64,000 bases of DNA from Odiellus spinosus. Its lineage: Eukaryota; Arthropoda; Arachnida; Opiliones; Phalangiidae. The stretch spans positions 26,145,935 to 26,209,934 of the forward strand of contig OY987227.1 of the NCBI GenBank assembly GCA_963920705.1, read 5' to 3'. The position numbers were made by a program, and so were the translations under genes. The notes beneath the pieces were generated by a model that saw only the letters and a list, made by a program, of their open reading frames with translations, made no database searches and had not been told where the DNA came from. Shown here piece by piece: positions 12,477-23,826 of this stretch (its first letter is position 1; each line of letters starts with the position of its first letter).

Positions 12477-15387
12477 CATACTCCACCCACCACTTTATTG
12501 AAAATTTTAGACATTTCGGGAGCGAAAATTTCCGCGAATTAGGGACTCTTATATGTGGTGTTCGAGGGTGAGAAGCGAAGGCGTTAGACTGCAGTCCTGG
12601 ATGATAATGGGGACACGTAAGGTTTTCGAGCTCCCGGCTATTAGTAACGGGCGGCTTGACTCGACAGAGTCTATGAGCAGAAGAAGCGTGTTAAGAGTTA
12701 CGTTGTCATCTATTGATCTCGAATGTTTAGTACAGGAAAGATATACTCGGAGAGGAAGAGAGAGGGAGAGAAATTTTCGATGGGCCACGAACCAAGACTC
12801 GATCCTCTAGATCGCTATAGTATTTCGAGTCTGAGCGGAAAGGGGGACGAAGAGAAAGACTACGTTCAGAGAGGACAAAAGAGGGATAGAAAAGAGTTAC
12901 CTTAATCTAATAGCGAATATATTTTAACTCAAAATCGTTCGAAACGCCTTAAATCGCGTATATAATCAAAATTTAAAGTTACTGGTCTTATCTCAAAGTT
13001 ACCAACTGTGAATCAAATACGCCAGGGTTCGTATATTCGCGTTGGGAACGTTACAAGATCTTCCCCGCTACTTCAGCGCCTAAAAAGCAGATTTAAAATC
13101 ATATCCACACTTCCTAAATGCCAAAACTTTTACCCATACTTCTACGCTAGTGAGACAAACAAAAAAAGCAGTCCCGTGAGCGAACTACTAGCTATTGGCA
13201 AAAACCATTTTTGGGTCGTCCTAGCATGCGAATTTAGAATAAAATTAGAAGGGGACATGAAATTTAAGATCCTATATGAAAGCTTCACAGAAATTCACTT
13301 CCTGTTATCGGCTTCCGCTACTAGCCCTTTGTTTCCAAATTTGCGTATATGCTTAACTCCAACAGATCTGTATCATAATTTCACATTTTATCTAAATCTC
13401 TATATTTAGGAGTTACGACATTCACCTTTGTAAGTGGAAGTCACCATAGAGTTTTCCTCGGCATCACGGTCGAATTGGTAATCGCGTTGGCCTGTTTCCC
13501 CTTTCTAAAGAGGACTCATATACAGTTCCGGAGACAATACCTTTATATCCTATATCCCCGCTTGGTTTTTGGAAACGTTACGCTATTGAACAAGAGCCTA
13601 TCTATAGAGAACGGAGGCTGCAGACTCGGTTTTGGTTTGCTGACCGCTCTTAATTGGGATTAACAAATAGAAAACGCGGGGAACCTAGCTACGTCTAGTA
13701 GCGCGACTTCGCGACAAATCCTCGAAAAGCGTTCGACACGAGCCAGAACGATCCTTATAAACCGAACGGTTCCAAGAGCGAGCGCATTATACGCTAGAAT
13801 TAAATCTTCCAATCTTCCGAGACCCGAGGGCGCTGAGCGCGAGAAGATGGGAGAGATGAAGTTTAAAGCGAACTGCGCGCTAAACAATTAACCTTTGACT
13901 TCCCGAAACAATTCTACGAAGCTATATATATATATATAAATGTAGTTTGAAACGTTCTCTATATGTCCTAACGTATTTGGTTGAAACTAATATCACGAAT
14001 GCATGGGGAAGATAAGCGATGTTCAATAATTGCTTCAACTGAATCTTTAACAGGTAATAAAAACTTGTATGTTATTGGCTATCTTGAACTTACGTTGCTG
14101 ACGAGAGTGGCAAAACATTTGGTTGCCCTGGTTACGAACCCTGTTTCGACTAGGGAAAGAAGATTGGTCCCCTATTTCTTAGCCCCCCTCTCTCCTCATC
14201 GAATTAGGACAAATTTTAAATATGACGGGCAATTACTAGTGCTAAATATCAGAACATAACTGTAGTGTACAATTTCCTAAATGTGGTGTATTGTGTAGCT
14301 GTGAAGGACTGTGTCTTAATTGTGGCGAATAGTAGACCTAAATAGCTGTGGATGACAAATACTGGTGTTGAATTATAGTGCATAGCTTAACAATGGTGGG
14401 AAACTACTTGTGATACCCCAATTCTTAATTTTGGACACAATTGACATGACAAAACACACACGGAACCTACCCTATTTGGACTTTACGTGATTTAATATTG
14501 GGTTGGAGACCATCTTTCACAAGGATGAGTTAAGATTGGGACAAAATTTAAGAACTTAAAGTAGTAGACCCATCTTTCGAATAATAGCATGACATGAAAG
14601 TCTTTGACCATTTCAATTACGTGGAAAAAACCCCATTAGAATATTCTTCGCGTACCTTACATAAATCCATATTTGGTATTATAATTATCCTGCGGTGTTT
14701 GTGAACTTTCTGTTAAGTTTTAATCGAAACAATACTGAGTTTGGAAATTAACTATTGATAGGAACGTCACCATGACCCCAAGCTTTGAACGCTTAGGAAA
14801 GGGCAAATGTTGCAGCCGAACTGGGGAAGTGACATCCGAAGCTTGGAATTTCATTAGTCGCGTACCATCGGAGATGGTGAGAGAGTATGGGTGAGCTAAT
14901 CGGGGTCAAATTCTCTCCAAATTTAAGCTACACGCGTATTAATTAACCTCTCAGCGTGCGAAGTCATTACCCCTTCGAAAATTGATACTCCTTACTACCA
15001 ATTTCCGACAATTTGAACCGGATTTGGGCGGGACTGCATAACGCGCGAGGGATGCCAAAAGGATCAGTGCGTATTATAATCGTATGGAGGGGTGAGAGAT
15101 ATTAACCCGTCCATTGTCGCAAATTTGTGACTTTGCGCCTATACGCGTTTATCAAAGTTTACTTTCAAAAATTAAATTTAACCTTTGAAGTTATACTGTC
15201 ATGTTCAACTAACCGAATGTCTCTCGTATATGTATTTTGTCATATATTTCCTTCGTTAAAATGTTCTCTTATTCGTTTTAACCTCTTTAGTCTTCAAGAT
15301 GACTAGAAAAGCAACCCAAAGCGGAAGTAGATAATGAAAAACTTTCTAAAAATGTTTTTTCTTACTTTCGAAAGATGTTCTCTAAGC

Positions 15388-15679
15388 CAAGAAGGATCAG
15401 ATAAGGAGAGGAAAAGTGGGGCTGCGTTGAGTTAGAGAGAGAAGAGCCAACCTCCCACTCGGGTGGAAAGGGGAGATAGGAAATACTCGAGGTAAACTGT
15501 TGTCACGTGGTCGCTAGCTAGCGCGTCTCATAAAGTATTCGTTTTACCCACGTGACAACAATTTACCGCGAAGCATCTCTACCCCCGTCTGTCCCCCGTT
15601 CTCCCAGAGTGGGAGTTTAGGCCGACGGAGTAGGAGCCGCGCCGTTCCCACTTTTCCTCTCCTTATCTGATCCTTCTTG
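15388..15679 (-). mobile_element. MITE family M7b, copy 2 (292 bp)
   Basis: Full-length copy in reverse orientation to copy 1, with perfect 7-bp duplication TCTAAGC. It is almost identical to copy 1 and retains the internal TGTTGTCACGTGG inverted repeat. Confidence 0.95.
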
Positions 15680-16273
15680 TCTAAGCCTAGCTAAGACTAA
15701 AGCGGATTACTTCACAATATTATACTTCATAACTTGTAGAGGATGGTAAAAGTTTTGCATGGTGCATTAACAGTCTGAGCATATATTTAGACAGTTTTAA
15801 ATATCTCGATAGATCTATCCTCTTTTTGACACGGAAAATAAAACCCAAAACAAATTAAAAGTAAACTTTTAAATAAAATAAAAAAAAACACCGAAGTAGA
15901 CGTTATGACAGTTTTGATAAGTAAACTTTGCCAAAAGTTTGACCTGAGTATAAGTAGACTATGACACTGTTTCTAAGGGAGAGTAAAACCTATTTTTGGA
16001 TCCAGGGCTGAAAATCATTCGGAAATAAACTCATAGATTTACAGCACGAACTTAAGAGTAAATTGTTTCCTAACTAAGCTAGGTTATAGAGTAGTATGAT
16101 TATTTTAATGCTTAATTTCACTCAGTAAGTTACTAAGTTTTAATTTAAGTTGTAAATAGGCACTGTAGGATGGTGCTACACAGGGTAATCTATTTGCTAC
16201 ATTACCCAGGATGGGTGAAAATATAAAAGCGCGCTCAGTCAAGACAAAAAAAGTGGGGAGACGTTATCTACAT

Positions 16274-16425
16274 CTTGAGCCCCGTTTTCAATCAACTTTT
16301 TCAAGCTTTTGCTTTCGCTTTTCCAAGAGAAGACTAGGTGTATATCAAATTCATTACATATCCGCTTCTCTGTCACTTGAAGCCCGTAAACGTGGGTTAA
16401 ACGAAAAGCTTCATTTAATGAGGAA
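16274..16425 (+). repeat. Dispersed repeat shared with 48.4 kb, copy 1
   Basis: GAGCCCCGTTTTCAATCAAC...TTTTTCAAGCTTTTGCTT...CTCTGTCACTTGAAGCC...GGTTAAACGAAAAGCTT, in the same order as at 48,429-48,556. Confidence 0.65.
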
Positions 16426-16779
16426 AACTCGATTCCTGGCCAAAAAATATTGATTGAAAACGCGCCTTTATGTCTGCCAAAAAATTGTTACGCTGTTCCT
16501 TTAAAGACCGAAAAATGTAACCCATAATGGAGAAGGAATTAGGTTTAGAAGAGCGTGAAAGATTCGGTTCTTATCTTAAAACTAAGTAGCGAGTTTTCTA
16601 AAATGGAACCCTATCCATCCGAGAGTCGAGAAGGAACGAAGGCGGCTAAAAGGAGGGTTCCAACGTAATCAGGGGGAGGTCGAGCGAAGAAGATAGGTTG
16701 TGGGCGGGAGGGCGGACGCCCAAGTATATACCACTCCCGCTGTAAAGGAAGAAAAATAGAAAGAAGAGGAAATTCTTAC

Positions 16780-17067
16780 CGTGAACGACCATTCGGGAGG
16801 TGAAATTGACTGCGGAGACGGAGTTGACTGCCGAACACGTGTAATTGCCGGTATGTCGACGGCTCAGCTTGTTGATGATCAAAGAAGAGACGAAATCGGT
16901 CAGCGAGAGGACTTCGACTTCGGATCCGACGTGGTTAACCGGGTTACTGTCCTTCGTCCAGTGGATGGCGACAGGAGCGTCACCCGCGATAACCGTGCAA
17001 GTCGCCGATATACGCATTCCTTCTTGAAGATTACTCGGGAACGAAAAGGGACTAATCACCGGAGCGC
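16780..17067 (-). CDS. Dscam: Dscam-family exon: complete Ig7 domain (exon-9 equivalent)
   Basis: This 288-nt exon, phase 1-1, runs from acceptor TGTCTCGACAG to donor G|GTAAGA. It starts APVISPFSFPSNLQEGMR, the hallmark opening of the Ig7 domain encoded by the alternative exon-9 cluster of arthropod Dscam1. Cys in SATCTVIAGD, Trp in IHWTKDSN and the GNYTCSAVN motif complete the fold. Two sequons (NYT, NFT) are present, and the end MVVH joins in frame to AAPQW of Ig8. Hypervariable arthropod Dscam1 genes carry an array of alternatives here, and Drosophila Dscam2 has two. I find no second Ig7-like exon in the 3.9 kb before or the 11.4 kb after it. Confidence 0.93.
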
Positions 17068-17404
17068 CTGTCGAGACAGACAAGACGGAAAGAATGGAAA
17101 AAAAAACAATTAGATAATTACAACACCTCGACGAAAATGAAGAACGAGGAAATAGACTTCTTTCATTCTCGTAACCTTTGATTAAAGGGTTGCATAACAG
17201 TTTTTTATTTGTCTAATTTTTTTTTTTTTTTTTTAAGTTTTTTTGTTATAAAAATCATGATAAAACGGCGAAAATAGTGTTTAAAAAGTAAAATTGACAT
17301 CTTGACATACTCTTCGACCACGAAATTCTAAAACCCTTTAAGGTAGGCGAAAATGAAAGGTTTATAGGAGGAGGTTTTCAATAGGGTTTTATTTATTTTT
17401 ACTC

Positions 17405-17461
17405 TTTGTTCAAGAGGAGTTCCACACTTAATTTCCATTACAACCACTCCTCTTGAACAAA
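17405..17461. repeat. Hairpin, 16-bp perfect stem
   Basis: TTTGTTCAAGAGGAGT at 17,405-17,420 pairs exactly with 17,446-17,461 across a 25-nt loop. No T-run follows on either strand and there is no sign of a gene. Confidence 0.85.
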
Positions 17462-18707
17462 TTTATAGTAAAGAATGTGAATACATGATAAAATATTGGT
17501 GTTCGGGGGGCAACAATTAATTTCAGCCTAAAATTTAAAATAATAACTGCTTTCTGGAAAATCAACGCCCGGATTTCGAACAGTCTCGTGGTTTTACGAT
17601 TGACGTCAGAGCCTGACTAACCTGTATCTTTACTAACCTTGACCTGCAAGGTCAAGGTTAATAAAGACATAATTTAAGCAAACTCGGCCAAGCCACGTGA
17701 CTTTTTGGAATCTAGGATTGATTTCCAGAACGCGACCATTTCGTGAAAACTGAATACGATGGAAATTAAAATGGCAGCGCTCTGGAAATCAAAACCCGGA
17801 TAAAAACAGTCACGTAGCTTGTCATAGTTTGTTTAATGCTATGCCTACCTTAAAAAAATAAATAAATTCTATTTAGTGTTACGTATCTCTTAGTTTAAAA
17901 GTTTTTTTGCAATCTCGCTTCCATATTTCTCTCGCCCTTGACATACACCAGTTGATACATTTAAGACCCCCCATTTCTGACCGAACATAAACCTAACGCA
18001 ATCAAAATAGAAGCCTTATATACTCTTATCTTTCTTTTTTCTTCCCTCTCTCTCCATAAAATCTTTGAAACTCGAGAAACATTTTTAGCGGTTGCAATAT
18101 GTTCCGTAATAAAAATTCCTTCGGGCCAAAAAAAAAAACCCAGAGAGTGCTTAAAAGCTTGAAAATTGAATTTAATAAGAGCCAGGAAAAATCTCGGGCA
18201 ATAAAAAAATAAAAACGAGGCGGAATATCTGGCAAAGGAAAAGATTCTCTCATCTATGCTCGCGTATCGATTTTCAACTTTGGAGTAGAAAAATCTTTTC
18301 CCTCCTCAACTCTAAGAACTTATTTTCTATTTTATTCCTTTGAAGTGAAACAATCGTTCGTGTGTGTACAAATGGTTAGCCGACCTCGAGGGGTACTTTT
18401 TTCCGATAGCCACTGACTCCCCTAACCCTCTACCTCTCACCAATCGATCTTTCCTCTCATCCCCAAATCGTTAAAAAAATAAATATTGACCCGAAGATTT
18501 ATCGCGAGACAAAAGCGCTAACCTCTTTTAAGAGATTTCAGGTATCGCTCGAGGCCTCGACTTCCTCGCCAAAAATTAAACATTGTATCCTTCACCCCCT
18601 TTTGATAAAATTTGTCCCCTGGTTAAGAAGCAATAAATGTTAAGGCGGGGAGAAGATAATCCGGGTAATAATGTCATGCCTATGAAGCTTTAGAAAAAAA
18701 GGGGTAT

Positions 18708-18762
18708 TGATGTTGTCAGGAGTAGATCACTCCAGGAGTGATCTACTTCTGATGTTGTCAGG
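18708..18762. repeat. Perfect palindrome flanked by 13-bp direct repeats
   Basis: AGTAGATCACTCC and its exact complement are separated by one base (18,721-18,747). TGATGTTGTCAGG stands on both sides (18,708-18,720 and 18,750-18,762). Confidence 0.9.
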
Positions 18763-20130
18763 TTACCAAGGAATTTTAAGTTAGATCTTCACGTACTTGT
18801 AGACGTTACTTAGATCTTAAAGGAAGGGTCAAAAAGGGTTTTTAAAGTGATTAATTATCGATTTTACTACTAAAAAATGATCGATTGCGTGCCTGAAAAA
18901 CATAACTGTCTCTGAATTGTGTAAAAAAAAAATCGAAAAAGATAATTTAGATGATAGATCAAAAGAGGCAACACATTTGGTACGCTCTTTTGATTAATTT
19001 CATGCAATTAATCACTAGCGAAATCACTCGCGTCAAAGCACGTGTCGTGAGATTTTATTAAGCCTTAGTTAGGTGGGGTATTTTCTAATTGGTGAAGGGT
19101 AGGGCTGCAATTAAATTATATGTCAAAATTAGCACTCAGAAAGAGCGTCACTTTTGGCATGTTTGATACGAAAAAAGTAGGCCTACGCTTTGAAGAATAT
19201 TTGAAAAATTTGTATAATTTTGTTTATTTTATAGCATCAATTTCGTTATTAAAATTTCGCAATTAAAATCTTAAAAATGTATAATGAGACCAGTAATTAA
19301 CGGCACTGTTCTTTAACTAATCAAACTCGTTGACCACTCAAACCATCCCATCAGCTAGTTCTTACACTTGTTAGTCCACGGACAAAATTCATATTATTTC
19401 CCATCACATGAGCCAAGAAGATTTATTACGTAGCCCTTAGCCACCAAAAACGATTTCCGAGATAGAAAAGCTCTAAAACTCGGAACCAGTTCGCTAACGC
19501 GGTCTTGATCGCCATTATATTGAAGGCGAATCCCCAACCTTTTCCCCCTCGTACCACCACCTCTGTATGATACCTGTACCTTTTCCCCGGGCAACTCGCG
19601 GGAAAATTTAATGTTATTTCGAAGACCCCGGTCTTTCTAGAGACCCTACGAGGGTTTACGTAACCTTTCACTATCTATAGTTTCTCATAGCCTCAACTAA
19701 ACCTCTCTTTCTATCTCGAACTTTGCGTTGTTGCGCAGAGAGAATTATAAGTGCCTTGGTAGCATATTTATGAATAATAACACCAGCTTCATGAGGAGTC
19801 AAAGGTCCTGAAAAACTTAATACAACCCGTTCTAGTATATTGAATAAATTTGGGACAATATTTAATAATCGATTAATATCTTAGAGAAGGTGAAGTATTA
19901 GGGTTAGAATTAGAAAATCCAACCAATACTTTCATTTTTGATGTCCTAGCTACCCGCCATAAAAAAAAATTAATAATTTAAAAAAAAACACAATGTTTTT
20001 TTTTACGAGATAATTGCGTTTGTGCTTAATAGTATATTTTTTCCAAGCTGCTAGGCCTTCCACAGAAATACAAAAATAAAAAAAAGAAATAAAGCTTCTT
20101 TCAATTTTAAATAAAGCCAATTTTATAAAA

Positions 20131-20716
20131 TATGGACTAAACAGGTCCTATAATTATGGACTAAACAGGTCCTATAATTATGGACTAAACAGGTCCTATA
20201 ATTATGGACTAAACAGGTCCTATAATTATGGACTAAACAGGTCCTATAATTATGGACTAAACAGGTCCTATAATTATGGACTAAACAGGTCCTATAATTA
20301 TGGACTAAACAGGTCCTATAATTATGGACTAAACAGGTCCTATAATTATGGACTAAACAGGTCCTATAATTATGGACTAAACAGGTCCTATAATTATGGA
20401 CTAAACAGGTCCTATAATTATGGACTAAACAGGTCCTATAATTATGGACTAAACAGGTCCTATAATTATGGACTAAACAGGTCCTATAATTATGGACTAA
20501 ACAGGTCCTATAATTATGGACTAAACAGGTCCTATAATTATGGACTAAACAGGTCCTATAATTATGGACTAAACAGGTCCTATAATTATGGACTAAACAG
20601 GTCCTATAATTATGGACTAAACAGGTTCTATAATTATGGACTAAACAGGTCCTATAATTATGGACTAAACAGGTCCTATAATTATGGACTAAACAGGTCC
20701 TATAATTATGCACTAA
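20131..20716. repeat. 24-bp minisatellite, ~24 copies
   Basis: The unit is TATGGACTAAACAGGTCC plus TATAAT, head to tail. Only two substitutions are visible (a T at 20,626 and the last unit at 20,711). Because 24 is a multiple of 3 and the unit lacks stops in one minus-strand frame, a 221-codon open frame of LVHNYRTC repeats results, but nothing suggests it is translated. It lies in the intron before Ig7. Confidence 0.97.
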
Positions 20717-20994
20717 ATCCAGTCCATACCTTAAGACGATCCACCTTCGGCTTAATAAAAACCTATAAATTTCATTATAGTAGTACAATCGATAAAAAGC
20801 ATTTGATTTTCGTCCAAGGAGCTGGGAAAAATTTACGAGAACTGTTCGTGTTCGTTAAGCGCCTTCAATTCCTTTTCAATTTTCTACCTGTTCTAGTGTT
20901 TTTTGGGTCATGAGCCGAAAAGTTGCGGGACACGGGGACGGAACAAAATGGAGGGGGCGGTTGTGACGAGAATTTAATGGCGCAACCTACTCAC

Positions 20995-21153
20995 TCACGA
21001 CCTGCAAGACGAGAGTTCCCTCGGCTCTTTCTCCTCGACCGCTATGGGCGATGCAACGATAAATTCCTTCGTCTTCCTTCCTGACCCCGTAAATTTGGAT
21101 GGTGCCTTTATCCAGAACATTATGGCGTTCGTTATAAGGTAGACGTCGGCTAC
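20995..21153 (-). CDS. Dscam: Dscam-family exon: C-terminal half of Ig6
   Basis: This short 159-nt exon completes Ig6. After acceptor CTCTGAACAG it reads (G)SRRLPYNERHNVLDKGT and carries the second Ig Cys in EDEGIYRCIAHSGRG, ending GTLVLQVV. It parallels the Dscam segment that follows WERD/G (RxLP...NGTL...YTC.A.N..G...GSLEVQV). Two overlapping GTGAGT donors lie 4 nt apart (GTCGTGAGTGAGTAGG). Only the downstream one gives phase 1 and joins in frame to Ig7 (QVV-S-APVISPF). The upstream one ends in phase 0 and would shift the frame. The exon is separated from the preceding Ig5/6 exon by a compact 924-bp intron. Confidence 0.9.
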   Translation of the reverse strand, partial: VADVYLITNAIMFWIKAPSKFTGSGRKTKEFIVASPIAVEEKEPRELSSCRS

Positions 21154-22077
21154 CTGTTCAGAGACACAGAGAGAGAGAGAAAGACCAAATTCATTATACG
21201 TACCAAGAAGGACCGCGGCAGCGAGCGAGCGTGGGAATTTGATGGAAATCCCTCGACATTTCGGGACGTCACTATTAACGCTTCCCGAGATGTCGGGACA
21301 CGGTTCGCCGTTACCCTTTCCTGCCCTTATAATATAGACGTTAACGAGAAACGCTTATTGATGGGCTGGCAGCTACGCGTCAAGAAATGATCATTGCCTA
21401 CCGGTTCTCCAACGCGGAGCTCGCCCGCGCCAGCCAGAGCTCGTCACTCTCCGGGGGATTAGGGAGTTTACGATTTGGTCGCTTAGAACTCGAAGCTTAA
21501 TACAACGGACCGAGCTGCCCCCTCCTCGACTAATTGAATTTCGAGTTAATCTACGTCTAATATATCTTCGAATATATTTAGCCTTATATTATAGCTCAGC
21601 TCACTGATAGAGACGTCCAAGCTACGGACTTCACGCCATAAACCTCGATTTAACGAGATATTTTCCAACGTTAATACGAGTTAAATTAACTATAGCTTTT
21701 GAAATACAACGTAGTCGTATAATTTAATTATAATTAAATAAAGCGATAGTTGGAAAATGTATATTTTTAGCCTATATTATACTTGTGCTCAATAATTAAC
21801 AATAATTACAGTTGATTTTTACCGCAACAATATCTAATTAAAAATAGAATGAAGGAACCGGAAGTTACTTTTTATCAATTTTACTACTAAAAATAAGACC
21901 AGTTTGCGTAGTAAAACAATGCTGCCAACACATTAGCACAAAATCCACCAATCAATATGGTTTGCATTTGGTTAGCGTAATCAGGCATACCACGGCACGT
22001 GTTGTCTGTATTTCCTTATCAAAGTCTAGTGTAAACGTAGATTATAATAATCTCACAATCAAAAACAGTTGAATTAC
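21154..22077 (-). other. 0.9-kb intron within Ig6
   Basis: The shortest intron of the set, with no transposon recognised. A GC-richer stretch at 21.2-21.5 kb contains a 13-bp-stem inverted repeat (21,254-21,295). A CT-rich tract precedes the acceptor. A fragment resembling the GTTCACACTAG element end lies near 22,019-22,045. Confidence 0.8.
21254..21295. repeat. Intronic inverted repeat between the two Ig6 exons
   Basis: CGACATTTCGGGA (21,254-21,266) pairs with TCCCGAGATGTCG (21,283-21,295) with one G-T-type mismatch and a 16-nt loop, in the GC-richer part of the 0.9-kb intron. Confidence 0.75.
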
Positions 22078-22485
22078 CTCTCTCGACGACAATCTCTTTG
22101 ATGGGATACCCAGAGACCGGACAAGTCAAGATGACGGTTTCGGAGGCAGCTATCGTGATATTCTTAGTAGCGCGAACAACGGGAGGTCCTAAAATATCGA
22201 TTCGTCCCGAATGGGTAGCCGTACCCATTTCGTTCGTAGCCGTGCACTTATAGAGTCCACCGTCTTGAGGTTTAATACTACTAATATTGACGTAACTAGC
22301 GACAGAATTATTCTTGTAGACGTGGTCACCGAAAACCACGTGTCCGTCGTCCGGAATTTCACTACCGTCCAGTAACCAACGTATCTGTACCGTCGGCCAA
22401 CCGTTCGCCACGCAAGCTAACGAAACACTGCGACCAGCCATCGTTAATTGCTTCGAAAATGTATTGACAAATGTTGGCGGTTCGG
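22078..22485 (-). CDS. Dscam: Dscam-family exon: Ig5 plus N-terminal half of Ig6
   Basis: This 408-nt exon runs from acceptor CTATTATAG to donor G|GTAATT, phase 1-1. It encodes all of Ig5 (Cys in LACVANG, Trp in IRWLLDGSEIP, DGGLYKCTATNEMG with the second Cys). A short linker DILGPPVVR leads into the start of Ig6 (ILTCPVSGYPIKEI). The segment from LLDG through SYVNIS to DGGLYKC and then TCPVSGYPI is highly characteristic of Dscam. Three N-glycosylation sequons are visible (NNS, NIS, NIT). The core Trp expected after GYPIKEI is replaced by Val: the codons read ATT GTC GTC GAG (I-V-V-E) where Dscams have VWER. A 344-bp transposon lies 146 bp upstream of the acceptor. Confidence 0.94.
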
Positions 22486-22548
22486 CTATAATAGAAAAAT
22501 AAAAGTATATGTTGTTAAAAATCATTACACGTGCATAAAGTTTGTTAA

Positions 22549-22603
22549 ATATAAATTCGGGCCTTCAACATTAATTTAGCCTTCAATGTCCTAACATTGA
22601 TAA
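22549..22603 (+). repeat. Diverged fragment of the 4.48-kb palindromic element
   Basis: ATAAATTCGGG...CTTCAATGTCCTAACATT matches the left arm of the element at 4,476 with internal deletions. The right arm is not visible. Confidence 0.5.
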
Positions 22604-22631
22604 ACAAGGTCTTATACCACTTTAGCATTAG

Positions 22632-22975
22632 CAGAAGCCGATGAAACCCTCCTTTGAAGTCTATTACTCCCGGGTCTTGTCTACCCCTCTCTGTATGGGT
22701 TAGTTTCAAAAAGTGCGATTCGTACGCCTCCTAACGGTAGATATTTTCGGAGCGGGAGTTCGTCGAGCAAATATCTCTAGCAGCCTCGGAGTTCGTCAAA
22801 AAAAAAAAACTTCGTCGTTTGTGGAGAGAGAGAATTTCCAATTTTCCGTAGACAGGGGGATATGAAGTAGGACCCCTCCGATCTCGTAAAATTGGGTAAT
22901 TTTACCCATACAGAGAGGAGCGCTATATGGAACATTAGAGTAGTAGACTTCAAAGGAGGGTTTCATCGGCTTCTG
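22632..22975 (+). mobile_element. MITE family M7a, copy 5 (344 bp)
   Basis: Full-length copy with perfect 7-bp duplication GCATTAG. It is the longest copy because of an expanded A-run inside. It lies only 146 bp upstream (in gene direction) of the Ig5 exon acceptor, the closest insertion to any exon here. Confidence 0.95.
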
Positions 22976-23826
22976 GCATTAGTTATAATATTTAAAAACC
23001 TCTTAGACTTTAAATACTATAAATAATTACTTTTAATTTTGTTAACTGGAAGGGATGCTGTTTTTTATTACCAGTACACAGAAAACAAGTTGATCCCATT
23101 TGGATAATCTCAAAGAAGCCTAAGAAGCCTTTCGTTTAGCCTTCCCAAACCCATCCAGGTTTTTTTACCGAATGAATTATTAATGTTCTTTTTAAGGAGA
23201 TTCCTAAAAGCTTGTTTGAGAAACTTTTTACATCTAATATAACACGGTTCGCATTGCGAATTATAACGAGGGATTTTTTCTTTCTAATAAAAAAAAGTGT
23301 AGGGAAAACGTAAAAAAAAAATCTAATTTATACAAGAAACTGTGGGATCACAAAAATAAAAAAAAAAAAAATAAAAAAAAAATTGGAAAATCTTTTCTTT
23401 CGGGCCCAAAAAAAAAAATAAAATTACAGTATTTCGAAATAGATATTGTTGCGCGCGCCTAAGTATAGGATTAAAATGCTTTCAGGAAAACGTAGGAATT
23501 TTGGAAGAGAGATTTGCTTGACGCCGTTTTCAAATACGAAGAGTCTTTCAAATATTTATAAAGGAAAGGCAATTTCGGGAGCTTCAATTTCAGATTTAAG
23601 GGCTAATGCTACTTGTCTTACTGATGGTTACAATTTAAAGGGAAGATTTAATAAAAACAATTATATTTCTAGTTAATTAAAAAAGTAATAAAATATATTT
23701 TATAATTTGGAGAAATTATTCGTCCGTTTCATAATGTTAAACATAAAGCAGTTTAGTTAATTTACTATTATTGTAAGATAACCACCATGGTCAATAGATT
23801 TTGTGTAAAGGATAATTGTGTAGAAC

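Larger units (their letters stand above)
5333..16779 (-). other. 11.4-kb intron between Ig7 and Ig8 exons
   Basis: Contains two ~338-bp transposons (7.0, 8.8 kb), one ~290-bp inverted-repeat element (15.4 kb), long-inverted-repeat elements (9.4, 11.8 kb), copies of older dispersed repeats (5.7-7.4, 10.3, 16.3 kb) and GA/CT microsatellites. The open frame at 13,008-13,409 has no recognisable domain. The stretch 12.2-15.3 kb otherwise shows nothing I can name. Confidence 0.8.
17068..20994 (-). other. 3.9-kb intron between Ig6 and Ig7 exons
   Basis: Contains the 24-bp minisatellite (20.1-20.7 kb), a 16-bp-stem hairpin (17.4 kb) and a palindrome between 13-bp direct repeats (18.7 kb). No alternative Ig7-type exon is visible. 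The remaining sequence is AT-rich and unremarkable. Confidence 0.8.

Noticed and set aside
13008..13409. 133-codon open frame as a nested gene
   Set aside because: No recognisable domain, irregular composition, and no clear splice or promoter context; length is plausible by chance in 64 kb.
20123..20788. 221-codon frame of LVHNYRTC repeats as a repeat protein gene
   Set aside because: It is the read-through of a 24-bp minisatellite; there is no conserved flanking coding sequence, splice context or codon signal.
20990..21000. A missing exon between Ig6 and Ig7 because of a phase clash
   Set aside because: The clash disappears when the second of the two overlapping GTGAGT donors is used; the frame then joins as QVV-S-APVI.
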